Below are positions 43,006-55,297 of a DNA stretch of 64,000 nt, piece by piece. The DNA is from Margaritispora aquatica (taxonomy: Eukaryota; Ascomycota; Leotiomycetes; Helotiales; Discinellaceae), in NCBI GenBank assembly GCA_007644065.1, contig VJWN01000003.1, positions 1,798,001 to 1,862,000 of the forward strand, given 5' to 3'. Position numbers and translations under genes: made by a program. Under the pieces are notes generated by a model that worked only from the letters and a program-made list of their open reading frames with translations, did not search any database and was not told where the DNA came from. How positions within the stretch are numbered: the stretch's first letter is position 1; each line of letters starts with the position of its first letter.

Positions 43006-43612
43006 AGTGGTGACGGTGGTTTTAGAAATTCCTTGGTTAGGATTGGGGTGCGGATTTGTGCATGGAAAGGTTTGTTCTTTCTGTTGTGAGAGGGTTTGGT
43101 TATGCAGACAAGAAGACGTGGGGATATATTTTATGTATTTTTGTGTGTGGAGACATGACGTTTTGCTTCGGAATCCCTTCTTGAGCTAGAATGTCTAGTT
43201 CCCGAGCGAGCTCTTGCCTTCCTCACTTCTTAACCGAGGGTAGCATTTCAGGTCATCAGAACTTGCCTAATTCTAGTTATCAGTTTAGCTACTTTGTAAA
43301 AGTTGGAATCAGGGCATGGCTAAGATTGTTTAGGAGCTTTGGTGTGGAGGAGATAGATATTAGAAAGTACAGATCCGAACGTTCCATGGTCGCCAAAGAC
43401 CAGGCTTCCCATTACGGTAGTCTAAGCGAGATCAAACCACTAGCCGCTCCCTAAGTTGCTAGCTCACCAACGTCTTGCCCACAAACACATTAGATTCCAC
43501 GCATATAAATAAGGCAATCCTCCACTCTCTCATCATCACAGACCTTTACCTCAAACCACCACCAACAAAACCCACACCCACCATATCCGCCACAACCAGT
43601 AGCATTCTCGCC
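43006..43612. promoter_or_regulatory. Divergent interval between family 2 copies C and D
   Basis: This 607-bp region lies between the start codons of two paralogous, divergently transcribed genes and probably holds both promoters. A frame at 43191-43454 is unsupported. No symmetry between the two halves was seen by eye. Confidence 0.5.
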
Positions 43613-44206
43613 ATGGCCACAAACGCCACCATCACCAGCTTCGGTGCCGACAGGAAGATACCAACGTCCATCTTCGACGGCTGCCCCACGCATCTCGACG
43701 CGGTAGAGATCGCGCTGACTGTCTTGATCGCCGTCTTGGCCGCGGTAATTTGCTTCGCGTTTGGCTTCCTCGTAGCCTATGGGATTTACTTCAACATTGA
43801 GCACGAGGCGTTGCGCAATGACTTCTACATCAGGTTGAAGGAGCTTGGAATGCCTGGCTTCATGGACTATCTGTTTAAGTCGGAGAATGACAATATGATC
43901 CCGAAGGAGCGGCCGGGGGGGGTGGTAATACTGAGAAGTTTGATAAGGCGTACTGGGTGAGTGGATTTGATGTTGCTGGCACATATGTGCTTGAATCGCT
44001 TTTGAGTTGCTGACTCGAGTGCCGTAGGACTTGCACTTTTCGTATGCTGTGAGTTGAATATAAGTGCCTATGCAAAATCGTGGTTAACTAATTTGGTTTG
44101 ATAGGAAACAAAGTCACTTATGGAAAAAATGGAGAATGTAATCAAAAGTGAGGCTGCCGCAAAGGGACAAGACCTAGCTATGGCTGTATATCGACCAGGG
44201 GTTTGA
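43613..44206 (+). pseudogene. Family 2 copy D, frameshifted in a G8 run (or assembly error)
   Basis: The structure matches copy C: exon 1 43613-43956, exon 2 44028-44048 (21 nt, DLHFSYA) and exon 3 44105-44206 (102 nt). Splice sites are GTGAGT/CGTAG and GTGAGT/GATAG. Exon 1 encodes an N-terminus with N-glycosylation sites, one hydrophobic span ('VEIALTVLIAVLAAVICFAF') and 'LKELGMPGFMDYLFKS'. After the G8 run at 43915-43922 the original frame reads into a stop at 43958-43960, right past the donor. The family frame ('TEKFDKAYW', then exons 2-3) is offset by one base. Exon 1 is 344 nt, not a multiple of three in a phase-0 model. Either the gene is broken, the run is miscounted, or an early-stop protein of about 115 aa is made. 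Exons 2-3 still match copy E closely, which argues for recent or only apparent loss. Confidence 0.65.
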
Positions 44207-44907
44207 AAGTAATTTCACGGTTGTAGATTCATGAAGACTAACGATTGACGACCTTTCAGTCATCTTGAGTGCCTGACGTTGTCGTTATTGATCTAAGATT
44301 CCACAAGTAAAACCCTTCAAATATCTCCAAAACCATCAACAACAATACTCCAAACAGAATGGCACAATTAGGAAGCAATCCGGAACGCATATTCGTCTCT
44401 ACAGCACACTAACAAATTAAAAATAAACGTCAAGAAAAGTCGCTACAACACAGCTCTAATAGCAGAATCTAGTACTAAGCTTAGTCAAATTAAGCGAGAC
44501 AACCATGGTGAAATTGATATATTAGAACTTGTGCATATGAAAGTCAAAATCCGCGATATTTGTTCTCTCTATCGCATGTTACATGCCGTAATATGAAATA
44601 TTTGATACTCAAGCCACTTAGCTGGGTTATCGAGATAAGGATCAGGACAGACGGCGCAGGCAGATAGTTAGTATGAACTGCGAGCGAGCCCAGCGCAATT
44701 GGTTTCTGTGTGGTAAAAAATCCGAAGCGATAATTGGAATTGAACATTTTTTGCCAGTTCTGAGAATGCGTTGCATTTGTTCACGCATTGGGGATATGAA
44801 TAGGTTAGCATGAACAAAGCTGTGGAGTCTGGGCGGAAAGATTCTAATGAATATCTCATTTAATCGTGTACAAAATGCTCTGGTATCAAGGCGTACAAAT
44901 ACAATAT
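44207..44907. other. Intergenic region between copy D and the acyltransferase gene
   Basis: This 0.7-kb AT-rich interval lies between convergent gene ends. Short minus-strand frames (44544-44911) have no recognisable features. No gene is seen. Confidence 0.5.
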
Positions 44908-47648
44908 TCACAAATGCGCCCTAGCCTGCAGCTTCAACCTTCTCTTCTGCTTCCTCTTCAATTCAGCACGATCCTCCTCAGACATCGTATCCTTACCGGC
45001 CCCAACCTCAAAGAGCATTTTCCCAATCGTCTCCGTGAGCCGCAACACCCTAGTCGACACCGTCGCGCCATCTCGCCGATTTTTGCCTTCACGCCGCGAT
45101 TGCGCTATCTTCTCGATGAAGTCCCACAGCCTCCCGCGTGGAATAATCTCACCCGTCACTGCGTCCCGTTCTGGAATCCAGTCAGGCGAGATGCGCGCAC
45201 GTGGCAGGATCTTCGTGTTGCGACTCTTAGCGATGACGAGAATGCCCTCCTCCTCGAAGCGCGTCCACGCATTTTTCAACGTCTCCTTGTTTACGGCTTC
45301 GAAGTACGACAGGTCACCTTGATGGTACAGGGTTTTGCCCAACTGTAGTGAAAGTCAGTAATTGTCATAAAGGTCATGAGATAAGGGAGTCACACAAGCT
45401 GTGCGCTGTCTTGGCATTTCTTTGAGTCGAGCCAACCGTCGCCTTGGTGACCTAGTGGTGGGGTGAGGCCCATCAGTGCGACAGCACCGAGCCAGAAGGC
45501 TTCGACAAATGGCCAGAGCAGGAAACAGTAGAAATCGAAATTCTCGCGTCCGACGTTGCGTTCTGTCTCGGCAAGTCCTACATCTGTGATTTCCCCTGCC
45601 TCGTCTCGGATTAGCTCGATAACTCCGTCACTCTCGAGTCCACGAAGAGTATTGTCCAAGTTAACGGCCAAGCCCTCGGTGGGATAGATAAATTCTCCTC
45701 GGAATAGCTGGGACAGGAATAGGACCTGATCGCGTAACTCGGTGTATGTTACTCGTTGATTATTTGGGCCTCCTCCTTGCTTCACTCGCAAGTACAAGCT
45801 GACACTGACCAGTGCTTCTGTGATGAAGAGATGAATTGTCATGTTTCTGTAAAAGGAAAGTTGGAACTATTGCCTGGATTAGTAAGGTCTCAATGGAAAC
45901 AGTTGAAAAAGACGATGAGATCAGCCACGTTCCTAGTACAGATCCGTGATTGTTTGACAATGTGCAAAAATAAGGGGAGAGTAAGACGTACCCGGTCCAC
46001 AGCGTAATACGTCGGCTCTGGCAGGCCCTGTACTAGTCCCACCAGGTCTTTACCAAGTACCTCGAGACCACGTTCAATGACCTGCTTGGTTGGAGCATTA
46101 CCAAAATGTGCAACTCGTCCACCTTTCGACCTAACTCGATCGCTAAGCCATTCAACTCTTCGCACCAATTCAGTCATTCCCACGCCTCTTCCTCGCAAAG
46201 TGAGCAACACAGTCCCAATCAAGGCGGTTGGCATGACCACTGAAACAGCATTAATATCCGAAAGGACCTTGTACCCAAGAGTACGAAGCAGCTTTTGCCT
46301 GACAACAGGATCGAGATTCTTGACATCTATTTGTTGTGGAATACTCATATTGCGCAACCGCTGATCTTGGATGAATTCGCGAAGACTCCAAGGTTCGTGG
46401 AACCGAACGTCTACTCTGCCAAGTTTCAGTGACAAGACAGAAGAGGCGGACAGAAAGTCTGCCAAGTTCTCCTTTTTCTTTGGCATGCCCAAAAGTTCGG
46501 TGACATATCCTTCTGTTTCAATGACCTTGTCGTACTGAGTGGAGACAGGGCAAATTATGGTATCCTCGACACGACCTGACAGAACACTGTCCAAGATGAA
46601 GCTGAGAATACCAAATTTAGGCGACAGGAGTTTTCCAGTTCTCGAACGGCCTCCTTCCACAAAGCATTCGAAATTGAAGCCACCTTGAAGAAGGGTGTCA
46701 ATGTATGACTGGACAAGAGTAGTGTACAAGACATCGTCTCCAAAACTTCTTCGTATCCACATAGCACCAGCGTGTTGTAAGAAGCTTCCTACGGCAGGAA
46801 AGTTCAAGTTATCTCCTGCGACCACAGTTGGCAAGGCCAGACCGAGTCGATAGCATATAAGTTGAAGAGAGACATAATCGACATGTGACCGATGGCATGG
46901 TAGGAAAATTATGCTCTGCTTTTTCTTCTCTGCCCTCTCGGCAACATTCCTTAGGCGAATGACTTCTTCACTTGACACATGAATACCTGCTAATGTCAGT
47001 TACCCAATGCGTAGATCAAAGATACACATTCTACCTTGATGATATGCTCTTGTCAACAATTGAGTAGCAAAATAATATGCCCCTCGAATGAATGGCTTGC
47101 TTTCCATCTTGCAAATCATATCAGCGGTTAACTTCTCACACAACTGTTGCAAACTAGTCTCAATAGCATTCTTTCTCTGCATTCGTTTTGACGCATATGA
47201 AGGATCACCCTTAACAAGCAATCCCTCCTTCTCTTCTACTGCAATCCTCTGATCAGCCAATTCTGTGATTTTCTTCTGTAATATAGGCGTGCTCATAACA
47301 TTCGCAATCATGTTCTCTGAGAACCCAGGGTAGAAAATAGGTTGTCCAATAAAGTGATCGTACGCCCTCCATCCCGAGCCAGATACATGTAAGGAAACCT
47401 CTCTTAGAAACCTGTTTAACCAGCATTAGTCCAATGCCTCTTCAATGTGTAGGAATAGAAAAGCACACTCACTCTAAAGGACTCGACCGGAACCTGGCCA
47501 TATGCTCGACCAGATTCCTCTCTTTATCGCCATCCTGCGCTCTTTCTGGAGGCTCGATATACCCGCTGGGTCGTAGAGTGACTTGGTCACCCAGGATCTC
47601 TAGATCCGGGGCCGAGGTTCGTGGCTCATTGCCCCTCGAATCGGACAT
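44908..47648 (-). CDS. PlsB/GNPAT-type glycerol-3-phosphate (or DHAP) O-acyltransferase
   Basis: The enzyme transfers an acyl chain to glycerol-3-phosphate or dihydroxyacetone phosphate, the first step of glycerolipid (or ether-lipid) synthesis. There are five exons: 47648..47473, 47411..47035, 46986..45992, 45866..45396 and 45342..44908. The joins restore 'RSSPLEFLREV', 'AYHQGIHVSSEEV', 'YAVDRFQLSFYRNMTIHLF' and 'SAQLLGKTLYHQGDL', giving 817 aa, the length of bacterial PlsB. The acyltransferase motifs are 'HRSHVD' (H-x4-D at 216-221), 'FVEGGRSRTGKLLSPKFG' and 'IICPVSTQYDKVIE'. The C-terminus is 'LQARAHL', and AHL fits the peroxisomal PTS1 pattern. Animal GNPAT is peroxisomal and also PTS1-bearing, so a DHAP acyltransferase role is possible. 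No membrane anchor stands out. It is divergent from POP4. Confidence 0.9.
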
Positions 47649-47950
47649 CCTGTTGTCAAAGTGCGTCGCAGAACTGATGATGGTAGAGAGATAGGGTTTA
47701 CAGCTATAATAACAAGATCATGACAGGCAGGTACAAGAATTCTTTCCCAAACTCGAATGTTGCTGGCATGTGGTGTTGCGGTAGGTCCAAGCCGGGGTGC
47801 ATACAGGAATCTGGGGTGACGAATTGGCACCAGATCGCGGGAAAGATCCGCACTCCTCGGCATGTGAAACCTTAAAAATATTCTAACGTTCAATCGCATA
47901 AGAATTGCAACAACACGTCCAGCTTACAGCTCGTCATAAAACCAAGCACC
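47649..47950. promoter_or_regulatory. Shared divergent promoter of the acyltransferase and POP4 genes
   Basis: This 302-bp interval separates the two start codons. No specific regulatory word stands out. Confidence 0.5.
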
Positions 47951-48742
47951 ATGGCGGCAACAATAAAGGACAACTCAATTGCCCTCTCCCTCCTCTCACG
48001 CGCCCACTCTCCTGAGAGCACAACACGCATCTACACTGAGAAAATCAAGCAACGACCCCTCCATCTTAAGCCCACCACCGCACCTGTACCAAATGCCCAA
48101 CAACAGCGGCGCCTTGCCCGCGCACGCAAGCTCTCCGATCGCAAGAAAAAGCTCAAACCCGCGCCTCTCTCCGCGCGAAAGAAGCGCACGTTAGGCCTCT
48201 ATGAGATCCCCAAGGAGGCGCAGAAATACAGCATCTATGCGCCGCTGCACGCCATGTGGATAGGGTATATCCAGGAGTTATTATGGGATGGGAAGGGATT
48301 CAGACCGCTGGGGGCTGATGCGGCTGCGAAGCTGTGTGGTGCTGATTTCCATGGTGCGGAGCTGGAGGTTGTGAGGAGTAGGTGCGTGGGAAGAGTTGGG
48401 ACGAAGGGGATTGTGGTTAAGGACTCCAAGCATACTTTCGAGATTGTGACGAAGAAGGATCAGGTCAAGGTTTTGCCGAAGGAGCATACGATTTTCAGGT
48501 TCTGCGTTCCGCCTCCTCTATCAGCGGAGGCCAAGAAGACAGAAGGCGGAGAGAACGAGGATGATGAGACACCAGTGAAGAATGGAACATCAGAGGAAAC
48601 AGGCACAGAGACAGAATCAGAAGCGAATCCGTCACCAGAGACCAAAGACCTCATCTTCGAGCTCCACGGCAATCAATTCATCTACCGAGCCGCCGACCGC
48701 GCGAACCGAAAATTCAAATCCCATTTCCTCCCTGATCTCTGA
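47951..48742 (+). CDS. POP4: Ribonuclease P/MRP protein subunit POP4 (Rpp29)
   Basis: POP4 is a protein subunit of RNase P (tRNA 5' maturation) and RNase MRP (rRNA processing). It is a single exon of 263 aa. A basic N-terminal half ('RRLARARKLSDRKKKLKPAPL') precedes the Rpp29 fold, recognisable from 'KYSIYAPLHAMWIGYIQELL' (about 96-115), 'LCGADFHGAELEVVRSRC' and 'VGTKGIVVKDSKHTFEIVTKK'. An acidic insertion of about 40 residues ('KKTEGGENEDDETPVK' and following) splits the last strands before 'LIFELHGNQFIYRAADRANRKFK'. Such insertions are common in fungal members. The start is the first ATG, in a good context (ACCATGG). Confidence 0.93.
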   Translation: MAATIKDNSIALSLLSRAHSPESTTRIYTEKIKQRPLHLKPTTAPVPNAQQQRRLARARKLSDRKKKLKPAPLSARKKRTLGLYEIPKEAQKYSIYAPLHAMWIGYIQELLWDGKGFRPLGADAAAKLCGADFHGAELEVVRSRCVGRVGTKGIVVKDSKHTFEIVTKKDQVKVLPKEHTIFRFCVPPPLSAEAKKTEGGENEDDETPVKNGTSEETGTETESEANPSPETKDLIFELHGNQFIYRAADRANRKFKSHFLPDL

Positions 48743-50401
48743 TTTTGGTTTATTTACCCGAGATCGGTTTCCCGAACGTTTCTCCAACAGAAAAGCAGCC
48801 TCCACCAAATGGTACATACGGTTCGAACTGCCCAAATTGAACCAGATTAGTCCAAGCAAAAACTTGCCTTTCTGATCGATCCAATTCCCCAGCAAAGCCC
48901 CTCTGTTGGTGCATGCCAACCGATGCCGAAGCCCCCAAGGAACACAGCATAATCCGTGGCCACGATCTAGATAGAAGGAGACACCAATGTCGCGTGAGGG
49001 ATTGGGGTCCTTCTGGGCCGTGTGGTCTAGTCTAGTCTGGACACATTGTGCTGTCAATTAGAAGTACGGAGATACTCAACCGTTTTGAAGCAAGGGATAG
49101 AATAGCATCATCAAGCGAGGTGTGCATGAAAACCACCCACAACCACGAACGCCAGCCACGAGCAAGCACAGGTCAACTTGCGCCTGCACTTACAAGAAGT
49201 TCCGAGTCATGATATATGGAAAATGAGGCGAAATGCGCGCCGACCACGTCATGAATCCACGATACGATCGACATCGAGGCTTTGTTGTCACATATCAACT
49301 TTTGATCAGCCTTCGCGATCACCACCACCATACCGCAGCATAGAGATAACCCCCACATCACATCAGGCCTCAATGTATCCCAAAAAGGCAAGCACATCTG
49401 CTTTGAGCACACGAGGTCGAGATTCGACATGGCTGGTGGAGACTACGTTCATTCAATGGAATCTGATGCGATGATCGATAGTTGGAAATTGGAGATTGCA
49501 ATTGAGATTGTGCAACCCTTGCAAGATCTCGAATGTAGATTAGCGAGCGAGCAGCGAGCGTAAACCAATCTTGAGATACACATACATGCCTAATCATATG
49601 CAGTGGGCAGTGAGCAGTGACATTATCATCGATAGATTAGCATAGCAGTCAATCGATACCTTACACTCGTACAAAACGTAATCTTACATGAGTCAACTGA
49701 GGAGCTGTATTTGATGTTCAGACGCATCTCACATACAGCTATCTGATCATGGAAATGAAATTATAATACGATAGCATTTTGCAAATGATACATTCGCTAT
49801 GTATCATCCTCTCGCGGTTCCAACGTTAGCTCTAGTTATTAGCTAGATTGCCTGCCAGCCTCCATTGATTGACATCTCGGCCACGGAGCCTGTCATCGAT
49901 AGCACGTAGCCATACACATAGTCATGAATACAATCGCTCGCCGATTCGCTCTTTTACGCCTCTGATTCTCATCGAAGCCAGACCAGCTCCATCAAGAAGC
50001 CAAAATGCTTCCCCATAAAAATACACAAGAAGTCCCAAGCACCAGTCCTGAAACTCCTTAGATACCAAAACATAGCATACCACCCAATCCCACCCCAGTG
50101 TACAAAACGCCGCGCTTTCTTCGTATTCCCCGGCATCCCATAACCCAAGAATTCGTCCCATGTGTTACGCCAATTACAGACAGATTTTCATGGATATCAT
50201 AAAAGAACAACGAATGGTATTAACAAAGCACCGTAGAAACGACAAATCAATGCGCAGCAAATTCTTTGTCATCGTGTTTCTCAAAACATCCTAAATGTTT
50301 TGACCAGTCGATTAGCTCTCGGAAGCTAGACATAGGCATCTATCCCATGCTGCAATAATGGCCTGCTCCAGTTCGCAGGAATTGAATTTAACAACACTCC
50401 C
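48743..50401. other. Intergenic region between POP4 and a zinc-cluster regulator
   Basis: The stretch is 1.66 kb between convergent genes. Two overlapping minus-strand frames at about 49.92-50.17 kb read as Trp-rich peptides but lack a workable start, splice acceptor or domain (see rejected). No gene is called. Confidence 0.5.
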
Positions 50402-52806
50402 CTACATGTAGTTGTTCTGGATGAAATGATTTTGTTGATTTAATGGCGTGTAGTGAGATTGGTATGGGTGATTCGGTAGTGAGAAGTCAGCCTTAGCTAA
50501 TAATGGATTCAAAATCCCACTTGGCATTGGTGGACGAGGTGGCGGCGGTGGTGCAGGTGGAAGGCTGCTACTAGATTGTCCCTGCGTGGTGGGTGGGAAG
50601 AACTGCCCTAATGAATTTTGCTGTGCAAGCATCATCTGCTGTGCTTCCTCGGCGTCCCAACCCCATTTCGATCTCAATTCCTTGTTTAAGAAACCAACTT
50701 TCCAACCAGTCTCCTTGCGAATCTTTTCGAATATTTCGAGAACCTCCTCTTGCTCTCGTCGAATTACAAGGCACTCTGCTGCGATAGCAAGAGATCGGAG
50801 GGCGACACTCGCGACACCCCTGTCTTTAACATGCGCAACGATGCCACAAATTAACCGAGCATGATGCATCTGCAAGCTATTCATTTCCTCCGTCTCCTTG
50901 GACATCATTGGGTTGATTTGAGGTAACAAGCACATCGCTGTATGGTAGAACAAGCGACCCACAATGGTAGCACGCTTAATGAGCCTAGAAAGATAATTAG
51001 AGGGCATCATGGACTTGGGTTTATATCACTTACCAGACTTCTGGGAATGCTGATTTCGAGGTAGTCTGACTTGGGTGAAGAAATCCCATAGGCTGCATCG
51101 TTCTAGGAACAGCGCTATTCCAGCTATCGCAGAGATTCTTCAAATGCTGCCACTCTGCATATCTCTTCTGACGGCGCATCTGTTCATCATGCGGCGAGGC
51201 TTCCTGGAATCGAGGTATGGTTGCCCTGAAATTCGCAATCTTTCCAACAATGTATAGCATACGATGGACCCATATCTCTTCTTTCCCAGACTCATTCTCT
51301 TGTTGGAAATCCATATTCACGCCCCACTGATCTGGCTCCCATGCAACTTGCCAATTGAAATGCAAACAACTCAACAGCTCCATACCAATATTCAACCAAA
51401 AGCATGCTGCACCAATACCTGTGCTTCTTGCATTCCAACCGCACTCCTTGATCAAAGCTCGTGCTCCCGCGATATGGTTCATGCGCTGCATCGCACGCTC
51501 GGACATAATTTCGTAAACATTTAGGATTACAGCTGTAGTAGCACAGCACACGGTATCTCGGTCCGGATTCTGTAACGATCGAAGCAGTTGTGTCGTTGCT
51601 GTGTCATAATAGAACAAAGCCTTGTCCTCGTGGTACATGGGATTAACCAAAGTCAGGTGGCGCGCACCGCAAGCTAAAAACGCATTCAATAACATAGGCT
51701 CCGACAGTGCATGAAAAGGTAGCAGTCTTGAGAAGTGCTTTTGAGAATCCATACTATCCATCCATAGGCCGACCTCCTCACAGAAAACTTGCATGAATAA
51801 TAGCTCTTCGGGAGAAGTGATGAGTTGTCGCGTCTCCGCCTCTGTTGTCGTCGATGGAGTCATAATCTGCTCCGAATTACTGTACGACGAAGAGGGTGGT
51901 GCAGTGAGAAATGATGCATCGCTGCCGGTATGAGAATGGTGTCGGCTCGCTTGTCGAGAATGCGCATAATCATGCTTAACACCGAGACTTCCATCTGTGT
52001 ATGGGCCATTGTTCTGTATAGGGGGTAACGAATTGATACTTCCAGTCATCGTCGTGTCGTTCATTGCTGGTTGTCGAATCGGGAAATCAGTCGCTGGCTG
52101 CTCTTGAGGGGGGGTAGCCATCTGAGCAATATGGGCATATCGACTCAATCCACCCTTGTATTCAGACGCAATCTCTCTTGATTCATCTTGAAAATTTACT
52201 TTAATCAATCAGCAATTGCTTGTCCAAATTTAACATAGGAGGAATACCTTTCCAATCTGCAGTAGGTGGGATCATTGGTGGACTTTTGACAGTAGTGTCA
52301 ATGAAATTCAATCGAACCCCTCTCTTACATGCTCGACTTGACTTTTTACAATTCTGACAAATTGGCATCTGTTCATCGCACTTCAAATGTCTCTCTCTGC
52401 AAGTCAAACACCCTGTGCGAACTCTCTTTGGCTTGCTCGCAGCTGCCAATGCAGCTGGAGAGATTGCCTCCCCACCAGTAGATCCATTCCCCGTCATCTG
52501 CAAGGAATTCTTTCGTTCTTTCTTTATTTCGGGGAACGGTGCTGCAGTGCGCTGCTTCTTTGCAGGCCGAGGACTGAGGTCGTTGAGGTGGTACGGTGGA
52601 GTGAAGACTTGTTGATCTCCAATCAAGGTCAAATCGGAGACAGTCGAGGCAGAGTATAGAGGAGATGGCTGATATGGATATTCGTTGTCAAACCCCGGCG
52701 CAAGGTACCCTTGATGATGGTAGTCTGCCACCTTGAAGACTCTGCGAATGTTCGCAGCGAACCTTGGAGTTGAGTGGAATGGTCTGTCGTTAACATTGGC
52801 CACCAA
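50402..52806 (-). CDS. Zn(II)2Cys6 zinc-cluster transcription factor
   Basis: This is a fungal DNA-binding regulator. There are three exons, 52806..52248, 52198..51034 and 50984..50402. The introns are 49-50 bp, starting GTATTC and GTAAGT and ending TAAAG and TCTAG; the joins restore 'TADWKVNFQDE' and 'FPEVWLIKRAT'. The product is 768 aa. The zinc cluster has cysteines at 133, 136, 143, 150, 153 and 160 (C-x2-C-x6-C-x6-C-x2-C-x6-C), followed by '[13 protein letters not shown]'. A middle region with '[24 protein letters not shown]' and '[12 protein letters not shown]' corresponds to the fungal-specific regulatory domain. The C-terminus has a Pro run ('[13 protein letters not shown]') and an Asn/Gln-rich tail. 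Targets are unknown. It may have additional leader introns in the 2.5 kb upstream. Confidence 0.9.
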
Positions 52807-55297
52807 TGCACAATTGACCAGTAAAAGAACTCTTGAGTGAGCTTGCGAAGATGGGAAGACACCAGATTACGAAGAGGTAAAGGTGATATTTGACGATTGC
52901 GCAGATTGAGAAATCCAGCTCTAGATCGGATTTCGTTGATCTGGATAAGGACGCCCCAATGTACCTACTGGGCGCGAACCTGAACTGAAACCAAGGAGTG
53001 GGAAGCTGGACCTTTGGTGCAGGAGAAGGGAAAAGGGAAAAGACACTGGACGCAAAGAGTGGCAGAAGTATTCAATTGTCGTAACGTGTAGATTGATTGA
53101 GTTCGAAATGAATTGAAGATTCGTGTAATAAAAGGTTAATTCTGCTTATGGAAGTCAGAAGTTGAAATGGTGGAAAAAGTCCCGAGTTGAGTTTGTCGAT
53201 ACTGGTAATGTAGCAAAGGCAGATAGAAAGGTGGATAGGATAAGTGGATGGGTCAGGTAATGGATAGGCCAGGTAGAAAATTACCGGCTTGAGTTGCCTC
53301 CGATGGCGTCTGGGGTGCTCGGCTACACTTCTAGTCGGAGAACTGTATGGCGGTATGGCAGAGACAGGCAAAAAAGTGGTAGCGGACGTAGTGCAACAAA
53401 ACACAAATACATACAAATTATATGTCTTAATGGTTGAACAGGCGAAAGGGTGACAAAAGTAACTAAAGCTGAGACATAGATACACAAGGTCAGTGTCTGT
53501 AGGACATTAGAAGTTGTGGTGGGCACGAGCTGGATGAATAAATCTCATGGATTTCACATCCTGGACACGATGTGTGGATATTGGTCAGGCCACGGACAAG
53601 TCCAAATATGAAGCATCAACTCGTACGAACTTTGTAAGCTGACAAGTTGATTATATTTCGGGTCTAGTTACGCATGCATAAGAAGATGAATCTTTCGAGC
53701 TAAAACATGAAGTAAAATTCTCCATGTATTTCCTGCCATGCACAAAGTAGCATAAAGCTCCATGCCGGTTCGATATCACGGCGGCGACAAGGTATGGGTA
53801 TGTATGGTTCCTCGGCACGAAGGTGAGCTGTCCGGACCTCTATCGAGACGGGAGCAGCCAGCAGCCACTGCTCGTCAGCGGCTCAATCCCTTGCTCATGT
53901 CTATGTTGATAATAATGCCCTTGTTCACTAATGCCATGGTCAACCAAGCACCCGTAGACGAAGCCAAAGAGCAATTGAGGTCACCTGGACGATTATATTG
54001 ATATAACCAGCTCTTTCCAGAGAGATCTGCATGTCAATAAGAAGTATCAGATCCAGTATCAGACATGTCGTTCAACCCCTACCCTGTCATGTATGTTGCA
54101 TGCTGCTGCTGCAGATGCAGATATCTGCACATGTACGCTCCACGCCTCTTTTCAAGCAAGCATCGGCAATTGGAGAATAATGAGGTGGAGGAGGGGAGGG
54201 CGTGTGGACTCGGAGGTCAATCTCTGCCATATCTGAAAACTGGTAAAATAAAGCATAGCCACGGTTGGTCAAACGAAGCCTTTGTCCCAATGTGTTTGGG
54301 GGTTGTGTTCGGATGTCAGGCAGTCCGTGAGACCAGGCTTGGAAAAGAATCACGGAGGAATGAATCTCTGATTGAGAATCGCGATTCGAGAATCGAGCAC
54401 CGAAGCTGGAAAGGTCTCTCTCTTCATAATTGATATTCTTGCGCGCACCACCACCTATTCTAAAATATGTGGATCGGGTGACAAGCAGTTGACTAGCTGG
54501 CTAGAGCACGTTGCAATGTTGCAATGTAACCGTGCGATTTGAAATCCTAGAGAGAGGTGAGGACCTAGGCATGGAGTTGAGCTCAAGATGGGAGGATTTA
54601 TCGACCACACGTCCAAGCACGGGATCCGATTAGGATTCCATGCTCCAGAAGTGAGACTTGAGCAGACAGCAGACCGGCAAATATAGCTTCTTTAAGCAAT
54701 CCCCAAAATTCGAAACTTATATTGCTGCAAAGTCATGCAAAGCGATCCAGAATGGTGGAATTGTCCAAGCTCTTTTTTTTCCAAATCTCAGGGGTCGCAG
54801 TGTGTCATGCAGCGGGGAGTTCAAGTTCAAGTTCCTCCTTCTCCCTTTTCCTTCACCGTCTGCGCGTCCACTCCGGCAAACCGTCCACATAGAAATGTGG
54901 GGGCGAAGAAGAATCAACCATAGTTGTGTGTCTGGGGTCAGATTATGTTTCTCGCCTGATGATGAATGTCTCTCAAAACTGGCGAAGGATCATCAAAACT
55001 CAATTTAAACTTCGATATCGGCTCGACTATTCCATGATTTCGTCTCAAGCCGTGAAATCGTGCGATGAAACAATCAGTTTCTCTAAATAGAAAGAGCCTG
55101 GTACCAACCTTAATTCCAGAACGCCCAAGCTCAACTGACACATTCACGCGAATTTGAGAGACAACAACGGCTTCACGTTTGACCCAAATCTGAAAACCAA
55201 CCAGTCGTAAAGAGATCGATACCAAACTGCTTTTGCAGCACGAGCTCCCATTATCGACGATCCGTCACAATCATTTACCGGGAGCTGAGAGAGGGTC
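52807..55297. other. Large divergent intergenic region (zinc-cluster factor / ASA1)
   Basis: The stretch is 2.5 kb. Regulators often have long upstream regions, and this one probably holds the promoter and leader of the leftward factor. Short frames at 53072-53526, 53762-54001 and 54065-54433 have no domain, consistent introns or typical composition. No gene is called. Confidence 0.5.

Noticed and set aside
49922..50331. Trp-rich minus-strand frames that look like a small membrane protein, with a possible upstream exon starting near 50330
   Set aside because: No AG acceptor lies between the two candidate exon frames and no in-frame ATG serves the Trp-rich frame. Two overlapping frames look equally plausible, so chance is likely.
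53072..54433. Several short frames upstream of the zinc-cluster factor
   Set aside because: None has a domain, signal or consistent introns. The region is better read as promoter and leader.
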